Assembly (NCBI GenBank): GCA_964019135.1
Contig: OZ025255.1
Coordinates: 4,030,001-4,094,000, forward strand
DNA from: Arenicola marina
Lineage: Eukaryota > Annelida > Polychaeta > Arenicolidae
Direction: 5' to 3'
Length of the DNA: 64,000 nucleotides
Each line of letters opens with the position of its first letter. Within the stretch, counting starts at the first letter, position 1. Made by a program: the position numbers and the translations under genes. The notes under the pieces were generated by a model. That model did not search any database. It was given only the letters and a program-made list of their open reading frames with translations, and had not been told where the DNA came from. This document shows positions 49,549-62,319 of the stretch, one piece after another.

Positions 49549-50812
49549 ACTGTATTCACTGTATTCAGAGTATTGACTATATTCACTGTATTCACTGCAT
49601 TCACTGTATTGACTGTATTTCACTGTATTTAATGTATTTAATGTATTCAATGTATTCACTGCATACACTGCATTGACTGTATTCATTGTATTTAATGTAT
49701 TAAATGTATTTAATGTATTAAATGTATTCATTGCATTCACTGTATTCATTGTATTTAATGTATTCACTGTATTCACTGTATTCACTGTATTGACTGTATT
49801 CACTGTATTCACTGTATTCACTGCATTCACTGTATTAACTGCATTCACTGTATTCATTGTATTTAATGTATTCACTGTATTCACTGCATTCACTGTATTG
49901 CCTGTATTCATTGTATTTAATGTATTTAATGAATTCACTGCATTCACTGTATTGACTGTATTGACTATTCATTGTATTAATGTATTTAATGTATTCAATG
50001 TATTCACTGCATTCACTGCATTCACTGCATTCACTGTATTCATTGTATTTAATGCATTCACTGTATTCATTGTATTTAATGTATTCACTGTATTCACTGT
50101 ATTGACTGCATTCAATGTATTCACTGTATTCACTGCATTCACTGTATTAACTGCATTCACTGTATTCATTGTATTTAATGTATTCACTGTATTCACTGCA
50201 TTCACTGTATTGCCTGTATTCATTGTATTTAATGTATTTAATGAATTCACTGCATCCACTGTATTGACTGTATTGACTATTCATTGTATTAATGTATTTA
50301 ATGTATTCAATGTATTCACTGCATTCACTGCATTCACTGCATTCACTGTATTCATTGTATTTAATGTATCCACTGTATTTACTGCATTCACTGTATTCAC
50401 CGTATTCACTGTATTCATCGCATTTAATGTAATCACTGTCTTCACTGCATTCACTGTATTCACTGTATTCAATGTATTCACTGCATTCACTGCATTCATT
50501 GTATTTAATGTATTTACTATATTCACTGTATTTATTGTATTCAATTTATTCACTGTATTCACTGTATTCACTGCATTCACTGCATTCACCTTATTCACTG
50601 TATTCATTGTATTTAATGTATTCACTGTATTCACCGTATTTACTGTATTAACTGTATTCACCGTATTCACTGCATTCACTGTATTCTGTATTCACTGTAT
50701 TCATTGAATTTAATGTCTTTCCCCCCTGTATTCGCTGTATTCATTGTATTCACTGTATTCACGGTATTCACGGTATTCACGGTATTCACCGTATTCACTG
50801 TATTCACAGTAA
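49549..50812. repeat. 9-bp TGTATTCAC array with a 312-bp higher-order repeat
   Basis: About 140 units of 9 bp, mostly TGTATTCAC, TGCATTCAC, TGTATTCAT and TGTATTTAA. A distinctive string, TATTGCCTGTATTCATTG, occurs at 49896 and 50208, and its surroundings match over about 300 bp, so a 312-bp block was duplicated. Both strands stay open in phase (FTVFTAF on plus, NTVNAVNT on minus), which reflects the 9-bp period. Confidence 0.95.
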
Positions 50813-53769
50813 TTTGTGGTTGTGCGCGATGACATCAGATGTGATTGGAATCCTGGGATGCACCCAGCCAGCCTCCCAAAAAACCCTGACGCCAACCAAA
50901 CCACTCAAAGAACCAATGGAAGTTTTGTCTAATTGCTCGTAATGACGTCATCACACCTGCGTCCTGCATCTCGCCAAAGCCCCCCTCCCCACCCTCACTC
51001 CGGCCCCGCCCACCCCCTCCCCCACTCACCCGCACCTACCCCCCCCCCCCACCCCGTCCACCCCGCTGACCCCTGTGCACGTGGTGTGATCGGATCTGAT
51101 AAGAGGCAGCACCGCCGGCCTGGAGGTGCCCGGTGGGGAGATCCGGGGCCACTGTGACACGTTCCCTGCGGCAGAGCGGTGTTTACCGCGGTGGCGTCGC
51201 CAGCGGCCAGGTCACGAACTACAGGGCAAGGTTTGCACACACCAGGCCCACAAAGGTTGACGCCGGGGGCAAGAAGGATATGGTGAAAGGCAGGGTGGCC
51301 AAATACTGGAGGAGAATGGCCAGGAAGGTATCAAGTAAATAGAGGGGCTCAGAATGCTCAGGCAGCGTATTGGTAAAAAACAACAACCTGGGGTTAGATA
51401 ACGGCAGATAACTTAGAATTAATTAGAATAAATGTTCACGCAGATATTGGTAGATAATCGGTGTTCTGAAAGCCACAGGGAAAAACTGAGACGTTTGGGA
51501 GGATAAGAGTAGTGAAGAGGTATTGGGGACCATATTGGTATATAATAGATGCTAAAGAACCTGGAGAGTTTGTTTAATATGATTAGGTTTATGTGTTTAT
51601 CAAGATATTGGTAGAGAACAGATGTTCAGGCAGATGTTTGCAGACATTTCTTCAATACAAATTTTGCTAGAGAAATGTGAGAGGTTTGCAATGATGCGCC
51701 AAACAAGTAGTCGAGTTGAAGTGTGGAGAACGAAGCGGAAGGAAGAGGAATTATCCAGAACTGTTAGTGTGTAGTCCAAGTGACACCCTACAGACACAGG
51801 CTTATCGTCCATGTACAGGTACTAGAATCGGCAAGTAAATTCTACCATTGTTTTGCCCCTTGTATAAATCACTATACATGTGATTTATGCCATCATTAAT
51901 TGAACATTTGATCCTAAGAAATATCAATAGTCAACATCTGATTGATTTTCTCCCCAGTATGTGTGTTTGACGGCCTAACTCGGATAAATACATAAGCATG
52001 ACCAAAAGCGCCCTCTTATGAAAACTGAATGCGCTGATATTATAGATCATAGCTCGTCGATTAATCAATCAAATGTTTTTGTGAGATGACATACCAAGTG
52101 CTGTTGCCGCATGTAAACGAGGTTGACGACTACAGCGGGCTGCACCGGGGAATGCGGAGAAGGACGCTGCGGCCCCGTGGTCCGTGCCTGGCTGTCAGCA
52201 AGGCCCGTGGCTCTGATGGAAGACCTGGTGGGCGGGCGATTAACCACGAATATAAATCCATAATAAATTATACGAATTATCGGACTGGTCGCAGCTTCAC
52301 TAAATACAGCTAATGAACTATTTGTGATTGCAGCTCTATTGTAGAAGCTTGGGAGAGTAATAGGTTTCAGCTGAGCCAGGGGGTTCATAACGTAAGTCTT
52401 CACACATTTTATGCTGGTGTTAACTAGCGCGGCAGCGACCGCCCGCCGGGAACCAGGCAATCCTGGTCCCGCACAAGGCGTTCTCTCATACTTGGCCGCG
52501 ACAAGCTGGTGGAGGAAAGATAAGTGTCTGGTGAGGTACAAGGAGCGGGGGCAGCGGGGGAGGAGGAAGGGGGAGGGCGGGGGTATGAATGAGGCGGCCG
52601 CATAGGCGGAGGAGAAGGACGATGGGAAGGATTGGACCGCAACTTATCTGGTGCATGCTCCGAGTGTGAGGCCTGGGACGGAGGCTCAAGGCTAGAAGAT
52701 GGTTAATGCGGGTGTTGGCAGTAGTAGCTATGGCCCCCGGACGGAAGAGGCTTGCTTGGCCTTGTGAGAATAACCACTTCTGGTGGCTATCACATAGACC
52801 TCTCTCTCGACCGGACGTCACTCTGAAGTGTTTCCGGATGGAGCCACCTACTTAATGCTGCCGCCCCCCCCCCCACTGGCGGCCTTCATTAACACTACAC
52901 AAACAGATGGCACCCTGGACAAAATCAACAGACACAGCCCCCGCCAATCATCGGTAAATACATTGTTTGTCAACATGTATCCCGTACATTCAAGAAAATG
53001 AGATTCTTGCAAGAAAAAGATCGATATGTTTTCTGTGTGATCAAGAATTAGCAGTATGGGTGTAGCTAGATGGCGCGGCAAACGTGTGCACATCTGGCGG
53101 AAGCTTCCTTTGTTCATTCTCCACGTGGTCTCATCCTTTAGTCACGTGACTGACCGGACGGACCTTTTCCGACGCTTGTTTACGTCTTAAATGTTTATGC
53201 TTGATGAAATTTCGAATGTTTCAGACATTCTTTTATCGTTGGATATAAGTCTCCACTTGGTTTGGGAAACTAAAACTACAGCTGGGTTGCTGGCGTCGGA
53301 GCCACCAAAATGCAGGAGGGCTACAAATAATAATTGCGCAATTATCCCTACTTAATATGAATAAGGAAATGCATAAGAAATATGTATCAATAAGATGTTT
53401 TTTTAATAGATTTTGAAAATCCTGTTAAAATATGCGTAGGTACCTTGTGGATCATTTGGCTTACATCAGTTCAGTATTGATGATTTCAACCAAATTCTTG
53501 CAAATGACGGATGTCTTCTAATTTGATTAAATTAAGGCTCATGTGACTTCTATCGCCAAAATACGTATTTCGGGTATGGCCTCAACTTAACCAAACGCGA
53601 ATGAATTTGTCGCTTACGATAGTAGTAACACAGTGCATTACGTGATGCATTTTATGCCGATTCAAGAATATTTTATTCAGCTTAAAATCCTTTTCGCGAT
53701 CTACCTGTGAATATCGTATAGAATAAACGATGTTAATTTAAATTATCAGAAGAAGCAATGTCATGTAAT
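50813..53769. other. Longest repeat-poor island; no gene recognised
   Basis: About 3 kb of mixed sequence. It holds a CRE TGACGTCA at 50943-50950, a C-rich stretch with 12 C at 51039-51050, another run of 11 C at 52864-52874, and a GTCACGTGAC palindrome at 53141-53150. A 69-codon plus-strand frame at 51133-51342 ends in a basic segment (KGRVAKYWRRMARKVSSK) and overlaps a possible donor (AAG/GTATCA), but I cannot assign it. From about 53200 the sequence is AT-rich with nothing visible. Confidence 0.45.
51368..51630. repeat. Degenerate 70-90 bp repeat, 4 copies
   Basis: The motif (A/G)TATTGGTAxAxAAxxGxTG recurs near 51368, 51443, 51533 and 51604. The intervening DNA shares TTTGG/GAGAGTTT and TTCAGGCAG-type words only weakly. 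This is an old, decayed tandem array. Confidence 0.4.
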
Positions 53770-54240
53770 ATGCCACAAAGTTGATCATGTCACAGCTTCG
53801 CGCTATCTAAGGCAAATACGGTCTAGTAGAGGACGTACAAAGCTGATGAAGGCGAAGTTCCCGCCACCCAAGATCAAGAATATCAAAGCATGTACGTACA
53901 ATGTTGGTCAGATCACAGTTGCCGCTTTACAAGACCAGAATATCATAAAATGTACGTACAATGTTGGTCAGATCACAGTTCCCGCTTTACAAGACCAAAG
54001 TATCAAAGAGTGTACGTACAATGTTGGTCAGATCACAGTTCCCGCTTTACAAGACCAAAATATCAAAGAATGTACGTACAATTTTAGTCAGATCTCAGTT
54101 CCCGCTACCGAAGACCGAGACTGTATAATGACGTACTAACGATGTTCTTGATGATGTCACTGCTTCTGTTACGTAATAGGTACTGTTATATAATGTGCGC
54201 ACGCGTTGATCAGCTCACAGTTTCCGCTACCAGGCACAAG
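53770..54240. repeat. 60-bp repeat with a TGTACGTACA palindrome, 4 good copies and decayed edges
   Basis: Good copies start at 53891, 53951, 54011 and 54071. Each has the 10-bp palindrome TGTACGTACA, then ATGTTGGTCAGATCACAGTT and CCCGCTTTACAAGACCA. More diverged copies extend on both sides (GTTGATCATGTCACAG at about 53780; GATCAGCTCACAGTTTCCGC at about 54207). A 97-codon frame (53846-54139) reads the good copies as CTYNVGQITVPALQDQ repeats. Changes between copies alter amino acids freely, so selection on protein is not indicated. Confidence 0.88.
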
Positions 54241-54446
54241 TCCTGTCAGGTCAGTTATGTAGCAGTGAAGAGATGAAAAGGTCAACGGTCTGCCGTTGAA
54301 CAAAGCTTTACCCCGGTACGTCTACTTCCGCTTCCGCTCCGCCCAGCCTAATGGCGCCTTGTAGTGTCTGGCCTTTTTTCATATAGCAGACGGCACCTCC
54401 ACGTGTTTCTATTGAAACTGACCAGCAAGTCAGGCCGGCTCGAGGG

Positions 54447-54824
54447 TAGGGACAGTGTATGGTACAGAGAGTATGATACAGCGCGGGGCAGTGTATGGTA
54501 CAGTGTAGTGACATAGTGTATGGTACAGAGGGTATGGTAAAGCGTGGGGCAGTGTATGGTACAGTGTAGCGACAGTATAAGGTACAGTTTAGGGACAGTG
54601 TATGGTACAGTGTGGGGACAGTGTATGGTACAGTGTAGGGACAGTTTATGGTACAGTGTAGGGACAGTGTATAGTACAGTGTAGGGATAGTGTATGGTAC
54701 AGTGTAGGGACAGTGTATGGTACAGTGCAGGGACAGTGTATGGTACAGTGTGGGGCCAGTGTATGGTACAGTGTAGGGGCAGTGTATGGTACAGTGTAGG
54801 GGCAGTGTATGGTGCAGTGCGCGG
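54447..54824. repeat. 23-bp array, ancestral to the following 25-bp array
   Basis: About 16 units of ACAGTGTATGGTACAGTGTA plus GGG, irregular at the left edge. The first 20 bp match the following 25-bp unit, in which GGG is replaced by TATCT and TACAG by TATAG. The transition at about 54825 passes through an intermediate unit (ACAGTGTATCGTACAATATA). Confidence 0.9.
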
Positions 54825-57800
54825 ACAGTGTATCGTACAATATATCTACAACGTATGGTATATTGTATATCTACGGCGTATGGTATAGTGCATATTTACA
54901 GTGTATGGTATAGTGCATATCTACAGTGTATGGTATAGTGTATATCTACAGTGTATGGTATTGTGTATATCTACAGTGTATAGTATAGTGTATATCTACA
55001 GTGTATGGTATAGTGTATATCTACAGTGAATGGTATAGTGTATATCTACAGTGTATGGTATAGTGTATATCTACAGTGTATGGTATAGTGTATATCTACA
55101 GTGTATGATATTGTGTATATCTACAGTTAATGGTATAGTGTATATCTACAGTGTATGGTATTGTGTATATCTAGTGTATGGTATAGTGTATATCTACAGT
55201 GTATGGTATAGTGTATATCTACAGTGTATGGTATTGTGTATATCTACAGTGTATGGTATAGTGTATATCTACAGTGTATGGTATAGTGTATATCTACAGT
55301 GTATAGTATAGTGTATATCTACAGTGTATGGTATAGTGTATATCTACAGTGAATGGTATAGTGTATATCTACAGTGTATGGTATAGTGTATATCTACAGT
55401 GTATGGTATAGTGTATATCTACAGTGTATGATATTGTGTATATCTACAGTTAATGGTATAGTGTATATCTACAGTGTATGGTATTGTGTATATCTAGTGT
55501 ATGGTATAGTGTATATCTACAGTGTATGGTATAGTGTATATCTACAGTGTATGGTATTGTGTATATCTACAGTTAATGGTATAGTGTATATCTACAGTGT
55601 ATGGTATTGTGTATATCTAGTGTATGGTATAGTGTATATCTACAGTGTATGGTATAGTGTATACCTACAGTGTATGGTAAAGTGTACATCTACAGTGTAT
55701 GGTATAGTGTATATCTACAGTGTATAGTATAGTGTATATCTACAGTGTATGGTATAGTGTATATCAACAGTGTATGGTATAGTGTATACCTACAGTGTAT
55801 AGTATAGTGTATATCTACAGTGTATGGTATAGTGTATATCGACAGTGTATGGTATAGTGTATATCTGCAGTGTATGGTATTGTGTATATCTACAGTGTAT
55901 GGTATTGTGTATATCTACAGTGTATGGTATTGTGTATATCTACAGTTAATGGTATAGTGTATATCTACAGTGTATGGTATTGTGTATATCTACAGTGTAT
56001 GGTATAGTGTATATCTACAGTGTATGGTATTGTGTATATGTACAGTGTATGGTATTGTGTATATCTACAGTTAATGGTATAGTGTATATCTACAGTGTAT
56101 GGTATTGTGTATATCTAGTGTATGGTATAGTGTATATCTACAGTTAATGGTATAGTGTATATCTACAGTGTGTGGTATAGTGTATATCTACAGTGTATGG
56201 TATAGTGTATATCTACAGTGTATGGTATTGTGTATATCTACAGTGTATGGTATAGTGTATATCTACAATTCATGGTGTAGTGTATATCTACAGTGTATGG
56301 TATAGTGTATATCTACAGTTCATGGTGTAGTGTATATCTACAGTGTATGGTATTGTGTATATCTACAGTGTATGGTAAAGTGTATATCTACAGTGTATGG
56401 TATAGTGTATATCTACAGTGTATGGTATAGTGTATATCGACAGTGTATGGTATAGTGTATATCTGCAGTGTATGGTATTGTGTATATCTACAGTGTATGG
56501 TATTGTGTATATCTACAGTGTGTGGTATAGTGTATATCTACAGTGTATGGTATAGTGTATATCTACAGTGTATGGTATAGTGTATATCTACAGTGTTTGG
56601 TATAGTGTTTATCTACAGTGTATGGTATAGTGTATATCTACAGTGTATGGTATAGTGTATATCTACAGTGTATGGTATAGTGTATATCTACAGTGTATGG
56701 TATAGTGTATATCGACAGTGTATGGTATAGTGTATATCTGCAGTGTATGGTATTGTGTATATCTACAGTGTATGGTATTGTGTATATCTACAGTGTGTGG
56801 TATAGTGTATATCTACAGTGTATGGTATAGTGTATATCTACAGTGTATTATATAGTGTATATCTACAGTGTTTGGTATAGTGTATATCTACAGTGTATGG
56901 TATTGTGTATATCTACAGTGTATGGTATAGTGTATATCTACAGTGTATGGTATAGTGTATATCTACAGTGTATGGTATAATGTATATCTACAGTGTATGG
57001 TATAGTGTATATCTACAGTGTTTGGTATAGTGTTTATCTACAGTGTATGGTATAGTGTATATCTACAGTGTATGGTATAGTGTATATCTACAGTGTATGG
57101 TATAGTGTATATCGACAGTGTATGGTATAGTGTATATCTGCAGTGTATGGTATTGTGTATATCTACAGTGTATGGTATTGTGTATATCTACAGTGTGTGG
57201 TATAGTGTATATCTACAGTGTGTGGTATAGTGTATATCTACAGTGTATGGTATAGTGTATATCTACAGTGTTTGGTATATTGTATATCTACAGTGTATGG
57301 TATAGTGTATATCTACAGTGTATGGTATAGTGTATATCTACAGTGTATGGTATAGTGTATATCTACAGTGTATGGTATAGTGTATATCTACAGTGTTTGG
57401 TATAGTGTTTATCTACAGTGTATGGTATAGTGTATATCTACAGTGTATGGTATAGTGTATATCTACAGTGTATGGTATAGTGTATATCTACAGTGTATGG
57501 TATAGTGTATATCTACAGTGTATGGTACAGTGTATATCGACAGTGTATGGTATAGTGTATATCTGCAGTGTATGGTATTGTGTATATCTACAGTGTATGG
57601 TATAGTGTATATCTACAGTGTGTGGTATAGTGTATATCTACAGTGTATGGTATAGTGTATATCTACAGTGTATTATATAGTGTATATCTACAGTGTTTGG
57701 TATAGTGTATATCTACAGTGTATGGTATAGTGTATATCTACAGTGTATTATATAGTGTATATCTACAGTGATTGGTATAGTGTATATCTACAGTGTATGG

Positions 57801-60541
57801 TATAGTGTATATCTACAGTGTATGGTATAGTGTATATCGACAGTGTATGGTATAGTGTATATCTGCAGTGTATGGTATTGTGTATATCTACAGTGTATGG
57901 TATTGTGTATATCTACAGTGTGTGGTATAGTGTATATCTACAGTGTATGGTATAGTGTATATCTACAGTGTATTATATAGTGTATATCTACAGTGTTTGG
58001 TATAGTGTATATCTACAGTGTATGGTATAGTGTATATCTACAGTGTATGGTATAGTGTATATCTACAGTGTATGGTATAGTGTATATCTACAGTGTATGG
58101 TATAGTGTATATCTACAGTGTATGGTATAGTGTATATCTACAGTGTTTGGTATAGTGTTTATCTACAGTGTATGGTATAGTGTATATCTACAGTGTATGG
58201 TATAGTGTATATCTACAGTGTATGGTATAGTGTATATCTACAGTGTATGGTACAGTGTATATCGACAGTGTATGGTGTAGTGTATATCTGCAGTGTATGG
58301 TATTGTGTATATCTACAGTGTATGGTATAGTGTATATCTACAGTGTGTGGTATAGTGTATATCTACAGTGTATGGTATAGTGTATATCTACAGTGTATTA
58401 TATAGTGTACATCTACAGTGTTTGGTATAGTGTATATCTACAGTGTATGGTATAGTGTATATCTACAGTGTATTATATAGTGTATATCTACAGTGTTTGG
58501 TATAGTGTATATCTACAGTGTATGGTATAGTGTATATCTACACTGTATGGTATAGTGTATATCGACAGTGTATGGTATAGTGTATATCTGCAGTGTATGG
58601 TATTGTGTATATCTACAGTGTATGGTATAGTGTATATCTACAGTGTATGGTATAGTGTATATCTACAGTGTATGGTATAGTGTATATCTACAGTGTATGG
58701 TATAGTGTATATCTACAGTGTATGGTATAGTGTATATCTACAGTGTTTGGTATAGTGTTTATCTACAGTGTATGGTATAGTGTATATCTACAGTGTATGG
58801 TGTAGTGTATATCTACAGTGTATGGTATAGTGTATATCTACAGTGTATGGTATAGTGTATATCGACAGTGTATGGTATAGTGTATATCTGCAGTGTATGG
58901 TATTGTGTATATCTACAGTGTATGGTATAGTGTATATCTACAGTGTGTGGTATAGTGTATATCTACAGTGTATGGTATAGTGTATATCTACAGTGTATGG
59001 TATAGTGTATATCTACAGTGTATGGTATAGTGTATATCTACAGTGTATGGTATAGTGTATATCGACAGTGTATGGTATAGTGTATATCTGCAGTGTATGG
59101 TATTGTGTATATCTACAGTGTATGGTATAGTGTATATCTACAGTGTATTATATAGTGTATATCTACAGTGTTTGGTATAGTGTATATCTACAGTGTATGG
59201 TATAGTGTATATCTACAGTGTATTATATAGTGTATATCTACAGTGTATGGTATAGTGTATATCTACAGTGTATTATATAGTGCATATCTACAGTGTATGG
59301 TATAGTGTATATCTACAGTGTATGGTATAGTGTATATCTACAGTGTATGGTATAGTGTATATCGACAGTGTATGGTATAGTGTATATCTGCAGTGTATGG
59401 TATTGTGTATATCTACAGTGTATGGTATAGTGTATATCTACAGTGTGTGGTATAGTGTATATCTACAGTGTATGGTATAGTGTATATCTACAGTGTATGG
59501 TATAGTGTATATCTACAGTGTATGGTATAGTGTATATCTACAGTGTATGGTATAGTGTATATCTACAGTGTATGGTATAGTGTATATCGACAGTGTATGG
59601 TATAGTGTATATCTGCAGTGTATGGTATAGTGTATATCTGCAGTGCATGGTATTGTGTATATCTACAGTGTATGGTATAGTGTATATCTACAGTGTGTGG
59701 TATAGTGTATATCTACAGTGTATGGTATAGTGTATATCTACAGTGTATGGTATAGTGTATATCTACAGTGTATGGTATAGTGTATATCGACAGTGTATGG
59801 TATAGTGTATATCTGCAGTGTATGGTATTGTGTATATCTACAGTGTATGGTATAGTGTATATCTACAGTGTGTGGTATAGTGTATATCGACAGTGTATGG
59901 TATAGTGTATATCTGCAGTGTATGGTATTGTGTATATCTACAGTGTATGGTATAGTGTATATCTACAGTGTGTGGTATAGTGTATATCTACAGTGTATGG
60001 TATAGTGTATATCTACAGTGTATTATATAGTGTATATCTACAGTGTTTGGTATAGTGTATATCTACAGTGTATGGTATAGTGTATATCTACAGTGTATTA
60101 TATAGTGTATATCTACAGTGTATGGTATAGTATATATCTACAGTGTATGGTATAGTGTATATCTACAGTGTATGGTATAGTGTATATCTACAGTGTATGG
60201 TATAGTGTATATCTACAGTGTATGGTATAGTGTATATCGACAGTGTATGGTATAGTGTATATCTGCAGTGTATGGTATTGTGTATATCTACAGTGTATGG
60301 TATAGTGTATATCTACAGTGTGTGGTATAGTGTATATCTACAGTGTATGGTATAGTGTATATCTACAGTGTATGGTGTAGTGTATATCTACAGTGTATGG
60401 TATAGTGTATATCAACAGTGTATGGTATAGTGTATATCTACAGTGTATGGTATAGTGTATATCTACAGTGTATGGTATAGTGTATATCTACAGTGTATGG
60501 TATAGTGTATATCTACAGTGTATGGTATAGTGTATATCTAC
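54825..60541. repeat. 25-bp satellite, about 229 copies
   Basis: The unit is ACAGTGTATGGTATAGTGTA plus TATCT. Recurrent variants are TATTGTG, ATCGACAG, ATCTGCAG, TGTGGTATAG, TATTATATAG and TTTGGTATAG. In the left part, 19-bp units (ATATCTAGTGTATGG) and a duplicated block of about 323 bp (55051 and 55374) occur. In the right part the ATCGACAG marker falls at 57111, 57536, 57836, 58261, 58561 and 58861, which gives a 725-bp (29-unit) repeat. A shared TATGGTACAG variant at 57521 and 58246 confirms it. Confidence 0.97.
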
Positions 60542-61011
60542 CATGTATGTGTAGTATTTCTGGTCCCAAGCCCGAATGGACGCCGACGGTTCCCTACCTG
60601 CACTGGCGAGATTCATATACTTCAAATATCCGGCAAGGAAGCTTGTTCCGGAAAAACAATTCCTTGTGGCAGTTTCCATTGTTCTAGCCTTACCTTAGTT
60701 ATATTTCCCAGGGTCTAGCTGGGCGGGTTGAGCCATAACTAGTATCATTAAGGCTCCCGTGTGTCTGACGCCTTTTTTAGTTGCTCTCTATTGCTGGGGA
60801 TGATGTTATTGTTGGGGACGATAAAGGGTCGCGTGAGCTGGTTAATATGCTGTGTGCTCCGTGTCGGCTCATTCACGACCAGAGTGACCTGACAGAACCA
60901 CGATGGGAAGACGACAAGATGCTGGTCAGGTAACCCTACCGCCCTTCACCGTTCTGCGGCCAAGTAATACTGCACCCATAAGACATCACCCCATCTGAAT
61001 CGCAAATCCCC
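60542..61011. other. Spacer, no gene recognised
   Basis: Unique sequence. A short ATG frame at 60902 (MGRRQDAGQ) runs into CAG/GTAACC, a donor-like string, but is too short to support a gene. Confidence 0.45.
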
Positions 61012-61262
61012 AAGAATTAGGGAGAGCAATATCAAATATCCAAGATGAGAACTGGACGCGAAAAAATCACCTTAAAAGTGATATCGCTAATATCGAGGAA
61101 TTCACAGACCGCTATAACGGATCGGGGTAAACACGGAAAGGGTCTTCTCGTTCAGCCAGGAATTGTATGGATAACGATGCCCAAGAGCAAATCGCGAGTC
61201 TACAAAAATTCCTGGATGCCAATCGCGGAGATCGGAAAAGCTATTCTCTCCCTTCTCTATAG
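61012..61262 (+). mobile_element. Dispersed repeat copy B (unclassified, about 251 bp)
   Basis: This is the plus-strand counterpart of 4620-4902 in reverse. It shares the same start (AAGAATTAGGGAGAGCAATA), internal CACCTTAAAAGTGATATCGC and end (CTATAG). Copy B is about 30 bp shorter through several indels. Flanking DNA outside these limits does not match, so the ends of the element are close to the stated coordinates. A 76-codon frame within it is not conserved in copy A. Confidence 0.75.
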
Positions 61263-62035
61263 GCAACTCATTTAGATTAAACCCGTGCCCATAACTTATT
61301 TGTGAACACATCGTTACCGACATCGTAATGTGGTTCACAAGGGGATTCTACACAGGCTGTCGAGTGATACTGAGGTTGTCATACTAGGAGAGACGGGATG
61401 CAGGAGACAGATGCATATCTACCTATGACGTCACCTGAAGCCGTTCCAAATTGATAGGACAAATGCGTCGCACATTTCTATAAATTAGTGCCGGGGACCC
61501 AGCCTAAGCCTAATAAAACACGAGTTCACTCTCAATTAGAAATTTTCAAAATGATAAAAGATGTATTTTGCTATATTAAATTCGCAGAACTCGTTAGTTT
61601 GATGTTTAATTCTTGAAAAATATAATGTTGCAAATAGGTGAATTGACCGTTTTTCAAAAATCTTAGAATTTTCCCCCGACAGACAGCAGCGGTATAAGCG
61701 GAGCTTGCGTTGCGCCACCTAGCGAATGGGAGCTTGCCTGATCACATGTCTAACCTGGTACCGGCTGGTGTTTCAGGGGCTTCATCACGTCAGAGATATG
61801 ACGCGTAACCCGATCACTCCTTAATAGCGAGCGAGCTTCATTTAGCAAAACACATGTACATATAAATAGACTGATTTACGTCAACAATCTATCAAAGTGA
61901 TCAAATAAAGACATTTCATATGTCTATGCTATTGAAATATCGTAGACAACTGGGCAATAATACCCCTTTTACTAAATCTTTCTTTTACTGAGAAATTACT
62001 AAAGCTATGAACTGCACTGTGCCATTCACATACAG
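61263..62035. other. AT-rich spacer, no gene recognised
   Basis: Includes a perfect CRE TGACGTCA at 61426-61433. The rest is AT-rich with no coding signal. Confidence 0.5.
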
Positions 62036-62319
62036 TTGACCATGAGACCATGGGTGTGTTTTCCATGAGGCCATGGGTGTGTTTCCCATGAGACCATCGG
62101 TGTGTTTCCCATGAGACCATGGGTGTGTTTCCCATGAGGCCATGGGTGTGTTTCCCATGAGACCATGGGTGTGTTTCCCATGAGGCCATGGGTGTGTTTC
62201 CCATGAGACCATGGGTGTGTTTCCCATGAGACCATGGGTGTGTTTCCCATGAGGCCATGGGTGTGTTTCCCATGAGACCATGGGTGTGTTTCCCATGAGA
62301 CCATGGGTGTGTTTCCCTC
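62036..62319. repeat. 23-bp minisatellite, about 12 copies
   Basis: The unit CATGAGACCATGGGTGTGTT plus TCC repeats, alternating irregularly between GAGACC and GAGGCC. Each unit holds the inverted repeat CCATG-AGAC-CATGG. All three minus-strand frames are open (HGKHTHGLMGNTPMVSWETH-like) as a result of the stop-free unit. Confidence 0.95.

Noticed and set aside
49492-50707. Asn/Thr/Val and Phe/Thr/Val repeat proteins
   Set aside because: Products of the 9-bp TGTATTCAC period on each strand.
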